This document shows, piece by piece, positions 23,680-35,640 of a stretch of 64,000 nucleotides of DNA (the stretch's first letter is position 1; each line of letters begins with the position of its first letter). Position numbers and translations under genes: made by a program. This DNA is from Isoetes taiwanensis. Lineage: Eukaryota > Streptophyta > Lycopodiopsida > Isoetales > Isoetaceae. The stretch covers positions 3,420,561 to 3,484,560 of the forward strand of contig JAJEKV010000092.1 of NCBI GenBank assembly GCA_021234155.1, in the 5' to 3' direction. The notes below the pieces were generated by a model. It made no database searches. It saw only the letters and a list, made by a program, of their open reading frames with translations, and had not been told where the DNA came from.

Positions 23680-24143
23680 GTAATTGCAAAAAATAATTGC
23701 TTCTCCTGGCTGTGGTATTCTTGCCATGCATGATTCTAACACTACATGTGGCAAACGGCTTACCTCTATTGGCCTTGAGAATACTGAGTAAAATTGCCAA
23801 GCATACAGACAGTTACCTGCTATCGCTCTGAGAGTTCGGAGGTACCTTTCTGGTGTCATCCTCTTTAAAGGGACTCTATACCAATTAAGTACTCATTGCA
23901 AGACGTTTGTTGATGTGCTGAATGCCAGAAGATTGCTCCTGATATGAAAACAAACAAGATATTCCATGTTTGTTGGTGCATTTCCACTAGTTATGCCCTT
24001 TTATATAAGCTTTTATATTTTATGATCAGGGTCTTGTGCCTTTGGCTAGTTCTAACAATGAGTCTTGGTGCCAAGGGCTTGATGGCTTGGCTTCACGGTC
24101 TGCTGCATACTACAAACAGGGGGTACGATTTGCCAAGTGGTAA
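23680..24143 (+). pseudogene. Class I fructose-bisphosphate aldolase pseudogene (plastid type)
   Basis: The plus frame from 23682 reads [13 protein letters not shown] then CGKRLTSIGLENTE, an in-frame stop (TAA, near 23791), NCQAYRQLP, then YLSGVILFKGTLYQ and KTFVDVLNA. A second exon at about 24028-24137 reads LVPLASSNNESWCQGLDG, LASRSAAYY and KQGVRFAKW, ending at a good donor, GTAAGTG. These are consecutive segments of class I aldolase, the Calvin-cycle and glycolysis enzyme that interconverts fructose-1,6-bisphosphate with triose phosphates. The conserved DES after AM is HDS here, and the first exon ends in another stop. The rest of the barrel, including the Schiff-base lysine, is not found, so this is a truncated, dead copy. 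Confidence 0.88.
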
Positions 24144-26900
24144 GTGAGTCTTGGCTTCAAGCTTACAATTAGTTGTTTTCATTAATTTAGTTTTGAGCAT
24201 TAATTAGGATTAACATTTTGTTATTACGTTTCATTACTTGCCAAGTATTTTTTGTTGACTGAGGGCAAGGGCATTAGGAATTCATCAAATTATCTTCAAC
24301 TTGGGATGCCTAGAATAGATGCCGTTGAGGTTGCAGCACGCATTCAACAGATGTTCTCTATGGAGGGTTGTGCTGTTGCATTGACAGGAAGCACAAATAG
24401 AACTGCTTGGTCGCAGTGATCATATAACTTCACGATTACACAACGACTTACTTTTTTATACCATTGGAGATCTTATTTGTGCACAAATATTCCTTCTTCA
24501 ATTTGGTTTAGTTTTAGTGCTATGTGAAATAGCACATTCAATATCAATATAGACCTACACCCATAATGCAGTTGGCATCGTAATTCTGAGATAGTCTTTA
24601 AGGTTCTTACTTTTCTTGAAGTTATTGGGAAGCCATGCACGTCCCTCATGGTCCTGCCACTTGTTGACTATCAGCCAATGACTAATGTAGGGGTATTGTC
24701 GTTTGTTCTCAACTGTAAGTCTCTAGAAAGACTACATCGGATAAGTGCAGTTTGGCATCATCTTGCAGTGGCATAAGCAATTGTGATTTTGATTGTGAAG
24801 CAAGCCTTGTTTTTTTTGGTTGCACATCTCTGAAATCGTTAATTATTATGAATTGCAAGGGTGTAGGAGATATTTGACTAGATGACATCTTCCTATATAA
24901 GCATAAACCAGTTACCCATTGCATTTGTACATCAACATATGTGACATTTACAAGATCGACCTATATACTTTACATTTTGGCAAGTGCTTTCTAACATATA
25001 AAGCTGGATGTAACTGGATTAAAAGTTGTGGTGAAAAATTCATAGATTGAAAAGGAATACTTGTTAAAAGCTGTGGTGACATATTCATAGATTGGAAAGG
25101 ATTCTTTGCGAACTATAGTAGTTTATCATGTACTTGTCCACTAACACAAGGTATTATTATAGGCCAAAAAAAGGGCCCCACTTGAGCATCTATTAATTAG
25201 AAATCGTAGGTTAAAAGTAGACAACTATAGAAGAAGTTTGGTCCACACAACTATACAAGAAAATTGTCCTTAAACTATTTGCATTATCCACAGTCAACGT
25301 GCTTAGCAGCTTAACACACACACTTTCTTATGTTGGGCATTATTGGACACCATATGGGCACCATCATATGCAACTTTTTATACTTGGCATTGTTGGGCGC
25401 CCCTGCATTACAATCGTACCCCTTGACATAACAGATGTTGCTAAGCCCAGCAACACTGAGCACCGTCACTAGTAATAACTAAATTTGATTGGAAACTACA
25501 TGTATAGAGTACTCAAAGCACATATTGGAATGCATTACAAAATACTAGATGTTACAACTTCCAACAATTGAATGCCCTCTTTCAAACTAGTTCTCTTTCT
25601 TCATCTACCCTTTATCACTACCCCCCAAAAAGTAGACAATTCCTCTCCACCCTATTTGCTCTTTTCTACCCTCTGTTGTCTTACTTAGTCCTCAAAAGTG
25701 CAAAAAAGGAACTTCTATGCACATTGGAATTCAACACAAGAATTCATCCTAAAGCACACCAAAATATATCTTCTTTTGCATACCTATAATTCATATTTGT
25801 TGTAGCTACTTAACACTTCTTATTTACCATATCTAGTCAACCGACACTTTGTAACATCTATATGAGTACTACAAAAGCCGAATAACAAACTACTTAATTG
25901 TCATTAACACCATTTTGAACGATATGAAATAATCTTTGTAATTTTCTATATCAAACTCCGTTCGGCATCTAAACAAACCCTCAAATTTTGGAAATGTGAA
26001 TCCTTAATTTTTCTTCTAATAAGGACATCTTGACATTCTTAACAAGATGTAATCCTAACCCCCACAATTAACATACAAACAAATAATGGATTACATAATA
26101 AATTCAACAAAACTTCAAAATTAGAATCACAATTGTAGCAATTGTAGTGTCACCTCTACATATCATGGCGTCCAAATGCAAGCTAATAAACGCAAAATTC
26201 TCACCATTTAACTCCACGAGACAAACAATGCAATGCCTAAAAATGTGAAAAGCTAACTCGACTATGCAATCCAACCCACCCCTTCCCCAAGCCTGCGTTT
26301 CCGCTAGTTTCCCATATGTTAGTGAAGTATGCACATTTGTTCAACGGTAGCGGTGGCATAGCCACCACATTTTGGTCTTTATACAATAAGAGCGTCTCAA
26401 AACTACTTGGTGCCGAATTGGTACCCAACATATGTTAAAAACTAATCCAACTTATGTTAAAAACTAATCGAACTCGGACGATGCAATCTTCATCTTAGCA
26501 TCTCTCCCGCTTTTTGGCATATGAAAAGTACTGAAGCCATACTTAAAGTTATGAAGTATTTCCAAGACATTTTAGATAAAAGCCACTTTTTGCATAACAA
26601 ATTGATTATACAAATTGTCTCCTTTCCTTTTGAGAATGGAAGGACCGGCTCCATTGGACCAATATCCTTATCTTAAAAACTCCGGGAATCTGATAAATCG
26701 ACATGTCCATTAATAAAATAATTATGTTTACTACTCCAAAGCAAAGGTAACAAGAACCCGTGTTGATAAATTTCACAAGCCGGTCCAAATAAGCTGCGAA
26801 CCTGCAGTAGTGGTGTATATTGTTAAATTGGCTTTATAGGAAAACACAGATTGCAGGCATGAGAATAATTTCAGCCACAAAAAAAGAAAACCTTTATATT
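24144..26900. other. Intergenic stretch without a recognisable gene
   Basis: AT-rich sequence. One short plus segment near 24310-24415 reads PRIDAVEVAARIQQMFSMEG, coding-like but unidentified. A roughly 55-bp local duplication (TTAAAAG.TGTGGTGA...TTCATAGATTG) lies at about 25018-25110. Otherwise I see nothing. Confidence 0.4.
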
Positions 26901-26906
26901 CTTCCA

Positions 26907-29900
26907 TCAATATAGCCTCTTCCGACAGCCTATTGCTCCACAATGACATGGATATCCTTTTCCAGGAAGTAATTTGTACCTATAATCATATGCTAGTTCT
27001 TCACCAACAGCAATCTGCAGAAATATAACAGAGCAAATCACACAGGCACAAGAACGATAAAAGAAGCATGTCTGCTGGTTCCCAGAAAAACATGCTGGCA
27101 ACTAAAAGTGCTTCACTTACATCAGTACATGCAAAAAACCCAATATGAGCAAGTTGGCAGTCCACACTTTCAACTAGCACCTGGTAGTTTACGAGATTTG
27201 GTCTACAACTGCAAAAATAACACCCTGTCTGTCTTTTGATGGCTATAAAAATTGCAAGAAAGCTTCTGTCTTCAAAATCTCAATACCTATGATTGATAAA
27301 CCTGGAAACATTTCCATAATGTGTTGCATCAATGACATAAGGCATCTGTTTATTCTCATGCTGAAAGGTTTCACACTCTAGATGCCCATCGATATTGTAA
27401 AGATAGCTGCAGCCAACTTCATCATACCTAATAGCATAAGTAAGTGAGTATGATTCTTGTTGACAACTATTTGCAGCAGAGCTCGCCTCACCTTTCACCT
27501 CGTATGTTTGCTTTGTGGTCATTTAGAACTTCACCAATATATTCACACACAAATGTTCCACGAGGAATATCCTCAGCGGCTCTTACACCCCATCCCTGTA
27601 AAAAGAAGAAAATTATTGGCACAGATGTTGGCACCAATACAGAAACGTAGAATACTCACCTTTTGTTTTGTTTTAAAGACTTCCAGTTTCGCCCTCACAC
27701 CCTTCTGTAAAACACGATTCTGACAGTTTTTCGAACAATGACAACAAGAATTGCATTCATATATCAAGTAACCCTCCTGGAATTTTGAATAACTTGTCAG
27801 AAACTATAAAAGCCGCTGGAAGATTATTTATGCACTCATTAAACTTCTAATTGTGCATCCAGAATGCCAACCATCTACATTGTTTTGCAATCCAAAATAT
27901 GGATCAACGGATCAAATGAACATGACAAGCTGCTATATATGTTCCAAATTGTGCAATGGTAACCATGATTAGTTATCAGCATCAGCACCTTCATGCATCT
28001 TACTAGTAGATCCTGCCTATTTCAGAACAATTTATACCAGAAACACTCCAATTAACTTGCCTGCATAATGATCTGACCATCCTTATTGTATGGAAACCTT
28101 CCACGCATTGACCTTCCAAAGATATCACAAGCCTCAACATTGTCACTTTCAAAAACTTGAACATGATCACACCCGTCAGATGTACACAGCTCCATTTGGC
28201 AAGAACATCCAAGCTGAGAATTCTGAACATACAACAGCGCGCTTATTTACTTTATGATTTCTTACATTGCTTTTAAACTGTTGTGTAGAAGTTCCATACA
28301 CTGAAAGGATAACCCAAAAAATGTGGAAAGGAGAAACTGCTAAGCATGATGTGTATATCAGAAAAGCCATGCGGCAGATGAGATGTGCATTCCATTCTGT
28401 AAGTGAGTAGATTTCGACAAGAATATTACAGATAAGATATGGTGAGCTCAAAGATAGCCTACCTTTGTGTCCAAATTCAATTCCGGGTCGAGTAACCGTT
28501 TAGTCACATACTTGAACTGCTGCCAAGGTAGAGGACTTCCATCTACTGGCGACATGTCTTCATCCACTACACATGGGACTGCAACAGGCTCCTGGCCAGT
28601 GCTAATATCTTCACAAATGACGTGTTTTAAAGATCTTTTAACGTCATGAACATCTTCAAAAATCCCCACCTTATTTTCTTTTGTTGGATCTTCTAGTGTA
28701 ATGTCTTCAAAGGGTCCAGATTGATTGGAGGGTGTAAATTCTACCTCTTTGGACATTTTGCAGTGGTTCTTACATATATATCCATCCAGTGTCCACTTGA
28801 GGCCCAAGTCAAACTCTGCAGACAACTTAGCAGCTATCAAACCGAGTCCTCTAGGCAGCTGCATGTAATTATTTGATAGAACAGCATATAGCTGAGCTTC
28901 ACAACATACAGATTTAGCAGCAGCCAAGATATCATCATTTCCTAGCACATTATTTATACTATGACTGTTTGTGCTTATAGAGGTTTGATCGTTTGCACAG
29001 TTCCTTTTGGCAGGAGTATATTTTCCATAGCATGTTGTATGTTCTGCCTTGTTATGACAGCCTAAATCTCCCAACGATTGCAATTTCATCCTATCATTGT
29101 TGGCCTTTGTCTTCTCAGTTCTAACAGCTGATGAGCAATTCTTAGCTACATCCTGTATGACAACATTCATGCTTTCTTGTTTAGGAGTTTGAACCTCCAA
29201 GCATGGCAGAGAATTAAGAAGATCTAGATGGTTTGACAAAGCATGACTCCACAGTATTTCGAAACTTACAAAGGACCTGTCACAGGCGATACACTTTGCA
29301 AGCAAACAACATTCTGGCCTGTGAGAATGTTCCACTTTTACATGCATTTCTGCTACATCTTTACATGTAAACTCGAGGTTGCAAAGCCTGCATATACAAC
29401 TCTTCATAAAGCAATTAGTTTCCTCAGAATGGAGGAGTCTCCAATGGTTTCCAAGGCTGACATTGTCAGGGAATGCAATCCCACACAGAAGGCACTTCAG
29501 CTTCCCTATATCCCTAGCTACTAAAGAGGATGAATGGTTAGTTGATTTTTGTATCATTTCTAAAAACCTCCCCATCTTGTCTTTCTGCATAGATACTAAT
29601 TTTAATAAAGTTTCAGCACCCAACAAGTCATTAGAAGCTTCAGACAAAATCGAATTAACCAATTCAAATTGTGATGTGTTCCCTTTAATACTTCTATCAG
29701 CTTTATATCCCGCTGACTCCATACAAAGATTCAACCATTGATTTGATCTTAGATAAGCGGTTTCGTGTATTGTGTGTTCCACTCTATGCAGTTTATCTAA
29801 TGTTGTACTTGGCATGTGTTTTTCGCAATAAGATGATCCAGGCTTTGCTCTGTGTAAACATTGAGCACCATCAATGCGATGACCAAAGCAACGAGGCCTT

Positions 29901-32876
29901 TTCTCAGCACTATCTTTTACTCTTATGCATGGTAAATTATTTCTGCATTCATTATCTACGGAATTATCTCCAGATATAGAACCTAGTGAATCCATAGCAA
30001 TGGGAATGCTCTCTTCATCCACAATGTCATCCAGTCGAGGAGCTGAATGCTTTTTACAGTACGAAGAACCTAACTTAGCTTTATGAAGACATCGACGCCC
30101 GTATGTTGTTATTCCGGCACAAATAATTCCATCTAACTTACTAGAAGTGGCTTGAGTTCTCCCTTCTTGAATCTTGTCAGATGTATGTACAAATTTTGCC
30201 TGGTCATATTGGGGCATCTTTCCAATGCCTTGAATCAGTGAGCGACGAATGTGTCTAGAGCAATAGTGTGATCCCTGGCTTGGAGACCTAGTACATTGCT
30301 TCTTTGTTCTTCTAATATAGGCAGAACAATACTCAGAATCTAAAGCTGGTCTCTTTGAAGGTAAAATTGGCACACTGTGCACTGGCGCAGTCAAATCACT
30401 GGATATGTTAATATCAAAGACACCATGTGACTCTGTTATACAATTGGAATGGTCCATATCAAGTTCATCATCAACTGTCGTGCTGCTTGTCCCAGGCTTA
30501 TTCTGCTCTTCCTCTTCTGCTCTCCCAAATTTTAGTGTGTCATCATGCTCGTTCAATCCATTACATGAGATGCTATCTGTTTTTATCCTATTTTCAGAAA
30601 TTAAATCCTGACAAAAATTTGAAGAATGAAGCAAGCCGCGCCGACGTATCTCCAACTTAAAACGTTTGATACTAATATTTTTCTGTTTTCCGCTCACGAA
30701 TGCCTGTTGACTTAAGGATGGCTCTTTATTTTCTGACGCCAGCCCCATTTCAAGCTTTTCCTCTTGCAGACATAAGCTAGGCAAACTGGAACTATGAGCC
30801 TCCCTTATAACAGGGGGGTGAACAAGTGCTTTCCATTCTTTTGATTCCAACCCAGGATTTCCTTTTTCCTGTTTCTCATTCACGCAGTTGATGCACTGCT
30901 GAGGCTCTTTATGGTCTGGGGCTAGCCCCACCTCCTGGAGTGGAGTTGAGCTATGCAAACTGTAATTATTAGCTTCTCTTATGACTGGTACCTCAAATAG
31001 TGCTTTATGGTTTTTTGATTCCGATGGAGGATTTGCCTCCTTCAGTCCTTCCCAAATTGCATCTACCTCATTCCACAAAATTGCATTTACAAATTCCTGT
31101 CCACACAGTAGTGGGTTGTAAAGGACGTCAGTATCTTCATCAGCAAAATAAGTATGTAAAGAAAGGGCAAAATTCAACATAAGGGATCATAGGAAATAAC
31201 GTTATTTCAAATGCAAAACGTGAATTCTTCAATATGAACTGCTCTATTTCCTGTAATATTTGCATCCTACCATATTGAGATATTCTATACACTTTGCAGA
31301 CTTCGCAATTTGACAGCTGGCTTTCCATTTGAGAAAATCATTCTCTAACCAACTTCTCTTCAAATATGCAATTGACACCATCTACAAATAGAACCATTAG
31401 AAATGTCAAATTACATGGCATAACAGGAAATGTCATTCATGGACAAAGCAACATCCATCGGTCAAGTATAGAATGCATACTTCACTAAGTCTGATTAATA
31501 GCTTTCCAATGTCTGAATACTCCTTTGCTTCGGCTGCATCCTTTGCAAAAGCATTCCATGCATTGATGTTTTCAGCATTCCATACCACAGCCTGATATAC
31601 AAAACACCAAAAACGCATCAAGCATCTTAGTATTACACATAAACAACGAGCGTCATGACTAGTCTCCTTAAGCAATAAATTATATCTTAGTTCTAACTTC
31701 CTTATGCTCCTATATAAAACATGCAATTGATTAATATTGCTTAAAACCTTCAAGCAAGCCTATCCTAGTTTGCATACTGTTCCTCCACCAAGTGGTCATG
31801 ATCAAAAAACAAAGTAGGGCTCATCAAATAACCAAAACAGAATAGAAATCCTTGAGAATACGAATGCCTCATTTTCAATTATCACGGTCATGAAAAAACA
31901 AAAGTAAATCTGCACATGATATAGTCAGTCTAGCTACATTCTTTGGAATGCAGGTTGCTATCAGTACAATCTGTGCTGTTACTTCTATAATACTACAATG
32001 TAATAGTTCCACCTTTCAATCAATTAGAAGCATCCTTTTCATTTTTAGATTTGGATCCTCACTTCAAGTAGTAGCATAGTTTCTATTCAATTTCACCAAA
32101 TTCATAGTATTTGCTCCTGGTTAATGTGTTCTCTTTCTAGTCTTTTTTACGCCAAGAACCCAAAGTGTGTTCTTGGCCAATAATCGTGCTAGCTAAATTC
32201 ACTTTACAAAATACTAATTTAACAAATCTAATAGAATTATCTAAATCAAGCAGAGCTGTCATTATTTCTGCTTATGCTGCATGAAATCCGTAGAAAAGAA
32301 CAAACGAGAAAGATAATTGTGGAACTCTTTGCAGATGTTACTTTAGTTTTCATGTTAAAATGTAAAGGGATCTTTCCGGTTTCAAGTGATAGCTTCCTTT
32401 CTGTTAATCGCATGTGATGCGTTATCCCTCTGGACAAGTTTAAAAAGTGTTGTTGAAATCCGTACATGCGTACTTCCAAGTTCCAAAATGCAGTCAGTCA
32501 ACTATGTGTACGATCACCCAAGCAAACAGGCATGGCAAAGAACCTTGATAGGCTAACATACCTTAGCCCAAAGGGACAGAGCGCCAAGAAGACAAGGCCG
32601 GAAATCAATGTTTCCTTTGTCACCATGTCCAATATCAAGACCATTATCAATTCCGACATGTCCAAGATCTCGGGCTTCATCTTCTTCGTATTGACAAGGG
32701 CGGAGCAAACCGTTGGAAGGAAGATTATTTGTAGAGCCATGGAGGAGCCACTGTGAGTCCTTATTCTGCAAGCATGCACCAGCGACCCCTACATTTTGCA
32801 AGTCTAATGTAAAATCCTGAGCCTTGTTAGGACATAACCCATCACCCAAATGCAAGTGTTGTGTGGGATCTTCCAT
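26907..32876 (-). CDS. SUVR5: SUVR5-like SET-domain histone H3K9 methyltransferase (10 exons)
   Basis: Exons (minus order): 32876-32562, 31591-31481, 31381-31271, 31096-28463, 28222-28061, 27776-27660, 27595-27492, 27427-27287, 27208-27121, 27014-26907. All phases agree and give about 1,296 residues (Arabidopsis SUVR5 is about 1,380). Order: N-terminal region; three C-x(9,10)-C-x10-C-x2-H repeats (for example [11 protein letters not shown] then YCKKH); C2H2 fingers ([38 protein letters not shown]); pre-SET Cys clusters ([19 protein letters not shown]); SET with [22 protein letters not shown] (the Ser codon is split by an intron) and EELAYDY; post-[12 protein letters not shown]. Known role: sequence-specific H3K9me2 deposition and gene silencing in the nucleus. 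The intron after 28061 has a GC donor. The start is the first Met of exon 1 that precedes conserved-looking sequence; an earlier in-frame Met lies at 32951. Confidence 0.92.
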
Positions 32877-34006
32877 CTTCCAGAACAAAATCCAGCCTAA
32901 AGGGTGGCAAATTGGGCCATACCCAAGGCAACCCAAAAACCTACCAACCAAAATTTACGCACAACACATGCAATACGAAGGCGCCATAGCCACGTCTTGC
33001 TCCAGCTGGCTGCTACGTAGTTACAGCCATGAAAATAGCTTTTGAGTATATACCAACCTTTGTTGAAATGCTCTTTAAGTTGAACCACATGGTAATTGAA
33101 ATCTAAGTAGTAGTAGTGCTAACATCTTATAGAATAGTACTGTAAGTATACATGAATGACACCCCGGTCTAAATTCCATGTAGAGGATGCTGCGCAAAGG
33201 CTCTGCTAATACCACAGAATTTGGACCAGGGTATCGTTTCTACAAGGTGAGGGTAACGACGATTTAGTGGGGTTAAAATGTTGGAATGTTGGGGTGAAAT
33301 GGAATTTTGGGGTGGAGGAGGAATACGCATTTGGGGTGAAGGAAGAATACGCAGTAAAACTTTTTGGCATCCGTGACTTCAAAATTTTCGAACATTCACT
33401 ACAAAAACGTTGCCCTGTTACGACGTCTATTACGACGTCCAGACGTCGTTTGAACGTCGATGAACGACGCCAAAAAGTCGATAAACGACGCCTATAACGA
33501 CGTCTGCACGTCATTTTACGACGCGGACGCGTCGCTATACGCGTCGCAATGGCGTCGTCTTAAAGTGACGACGTAACGTCGTTCAACGACGCCACGTACA
33601 CGTGGCTGCCACGCGGCCGGGCGGCCAGCGCGGCGTCGGCGAGCGGGTTGCTGACGTGGCAGCCACGTGTTTGGGTGAAAGTATACTGGTGGGTATCAAA
33701 AGCATGCGTCCGGACGCATGCTTGTAGCATGCTTATAGCAGGGTTTTAGCCCGCTTAAAGCACCCCTGCTTTTGCTTAATTTGGGTGCTGGTGGGCGTAA
33801 CTGCCCGTCATATTTTTGACACCCTTCATGTACTCGCACGTCCACCTCACCAACGAACCGTTAGGAAAATGATTGTGGGATTTTGGCTGGATTTTCGCGC
33901 GAGTGGTAGTACGTTGCAAATTCGATCGAGCCCAGAACTACCACGACCTCATGGCCCGCGAAAATTCTCCCTCCAATTCACTTATTCTCCCTCTCTCAGG
34001 AATTTC

Positions 34007-34478
34007 ATGGCGCTCCTTGATACCGGCCTGGAGGCAATCACACGTTTAGCATTGGACTTTCGGCCTGATGAATTCCAATACAGTGTTCCAGATTTGTTGG
34101 ATGTCAATGCAACACAGGAAATATCGCGTGAAGATCCAGTTTCCTCTGCAATTTACAAGAAATTGGATGCAGAGAGAAAGAGAGAATACAGATTACGGAA
34201 TAAGATGAGGAAAGCAGCGGTTGAACGGGAGGTTATGAGCACGAGACAGCTGGGGTCAGACCTTCAATGTGGATGAACATGTGTTGGTTGGTTTGTACTA
34301 TGCTGCCCAGCCAGATGGTAGTTGGGAGCTACTTGAAGACAAAAGCCTGACTTTCCAGTACAGTCATCACGTATCGGCTATCAAGTTTGAGATGAATCAG
34401 ATTCCTGACACCAACAGATTTTCCCTTGAACAGGCTACTCACCAGATGATCCTTGACAGTCTGCCATATGAAGGTTGA
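34007..34478 (+). pseudogene. Unknown plus-strand cargo gene of the CACTA-like element
   Basis: From ATG 34007 the frame reads MALLDTGLEAITRLALDFRP, DEFQYSVPDLLDV, and a basic helix KKLDAERKREYRLRNKMRKA. After about 34240 coding continues one frame over as FNVDEHVLVGLYYAAQPDGS and HQMILDSLPYEG, ending at 34478. Either a one-base frameshift or a tiny intron separates the halves. No domain recognised. It converges with the minus-strand cargo genes. Confidence 0.45.
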
Positions 34479-34774
34479 ATATGTTTTGGCCTAGTTGTTT
34501 TATCATTGTAACAGGTCTGTAGTTACTTGTGTACTTGTCTCAAATTTTGATCATTGTATTGGAGACAATGCTTGTGAGACAATGTTTGTAGTATTGGACT
34601 GCTGTATTGGAGTATTTTAGTATTGGAAACAATGCTTGTAGTATTGGAGAGTAAGCTTGATATATATTACAGAAAATTGTACACTCAAGATTAGAGACAT
34701 CACTCAATACTCAAGATAAGACAAAGTAATCATACATATATATTACAAAAAAGTAGTGTACAATGGTTACTTCA

Positions 34775-35640
34775 TGAGTCATCGAAGTCTTCAGAGTCAT
34801 GCTGGTCGCCAGGAAGGGTGCCCAAAGAATCTGCCTTTGTACTTCTAATGGAGCATTGAGGATATAGTAGGCCGAGACAAGATAGTTGTTGAGGCAAGAA
34901 TCCAAAGATCAGAATCTTCTCCTCTTCCAACCATGCATCAGTGATGTCAACCTGTGAGATCGTTTCCTGTACTGTATGAGAAGACAAGTATTCCAAAGTT
35001 GGACACACAAACTTCTGCAAAAAGTTGTCCTCTTCTTGCCCCTTGAAAGGCATAATGGGAAGGGTTGTGTGCGGGGTTTAGAAACCCTTTGTGTAGGTGT
35101 CATCAACCAAGAAAATCATACCATGATTTTGAGGAAAATCCTCAAGTACAACCTTCAACTCCTTGAAAAAAAATTTGCTTTTCTCGGTTCTGTTTTGGAT
35201 GCTCGCATGCATAGCAATGCTCTTGACCATATAACTTCAAGAATCTGGCGCAAATCGGGGAACAATGCATCCACCATATCCCTTGTATTCCGAAGTAGAG
35301 AAGCACTCCAAATCACAATATCAAACCTCTGCAGTGCCCACTCCACAAACTCATGATACCCTGGTATGCAAATGAGGTACTTATTTGCAGTTTCTTTTAC
35401 AACATGCTTCGTTTGTGGTGGAGGCAAGATTTTCCCGTTCATTCTCCTCTGTTGTGTCTGTGCCAGTACACCATTTACGTCAAGCACCATCAACTTCCGT
35501 CTGGGTGTCCATCCTTGGACGTTTGCAACCACTGTCGATGTGTGCTGCATCGTGCTTGTCTGTGCTGCGATGTGTGCTGGACTCTGCTGGGAAGTGCTAT
35601 CCACCGGTCTTTGGACATTGTCAGAACTCTTTGGACTCGC
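34775..35640 (-). pseudogene. HAD-superfamily NIF/FCP1-like phosphatase region, with in-frame stop
   Basis: The minus frame from about 35604 reads TPRRKLMVLDVNGVLA, ANKYLICIPGYHEFVEWALQ, FDIVIWSASLLRNTRDMVDA, then FKELKVVLEDFPQNHG, MIFLVDDTYTKGF, stop (TAA near 35064), TPHTTLPIMPFKGQEEDNFL. This is the order of plant NLI-interacting-factor phosphatases: motif I with DxNG in place of DxDx(T/V), a W-S motif II, then a VDD motif III followed by a PH(T) block. Such proteins dephosphorylate phosphoserine substrates such as the Pol II tail, though DxNG members may be inactive. The stop sits where a Leu/Lys-Asn-Pro step is expected. The frame ends at 34775-34790 with an acidic tail (EDFDDS). Confidence 0.7.

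Noticed and set aside
32466-32756. Plus-strand 96-codon frame overlapping SUVR5 exon 1
   Set aside because: It is the antisense shadow of an exon whose minus frame joins the rest of the gene in phase.
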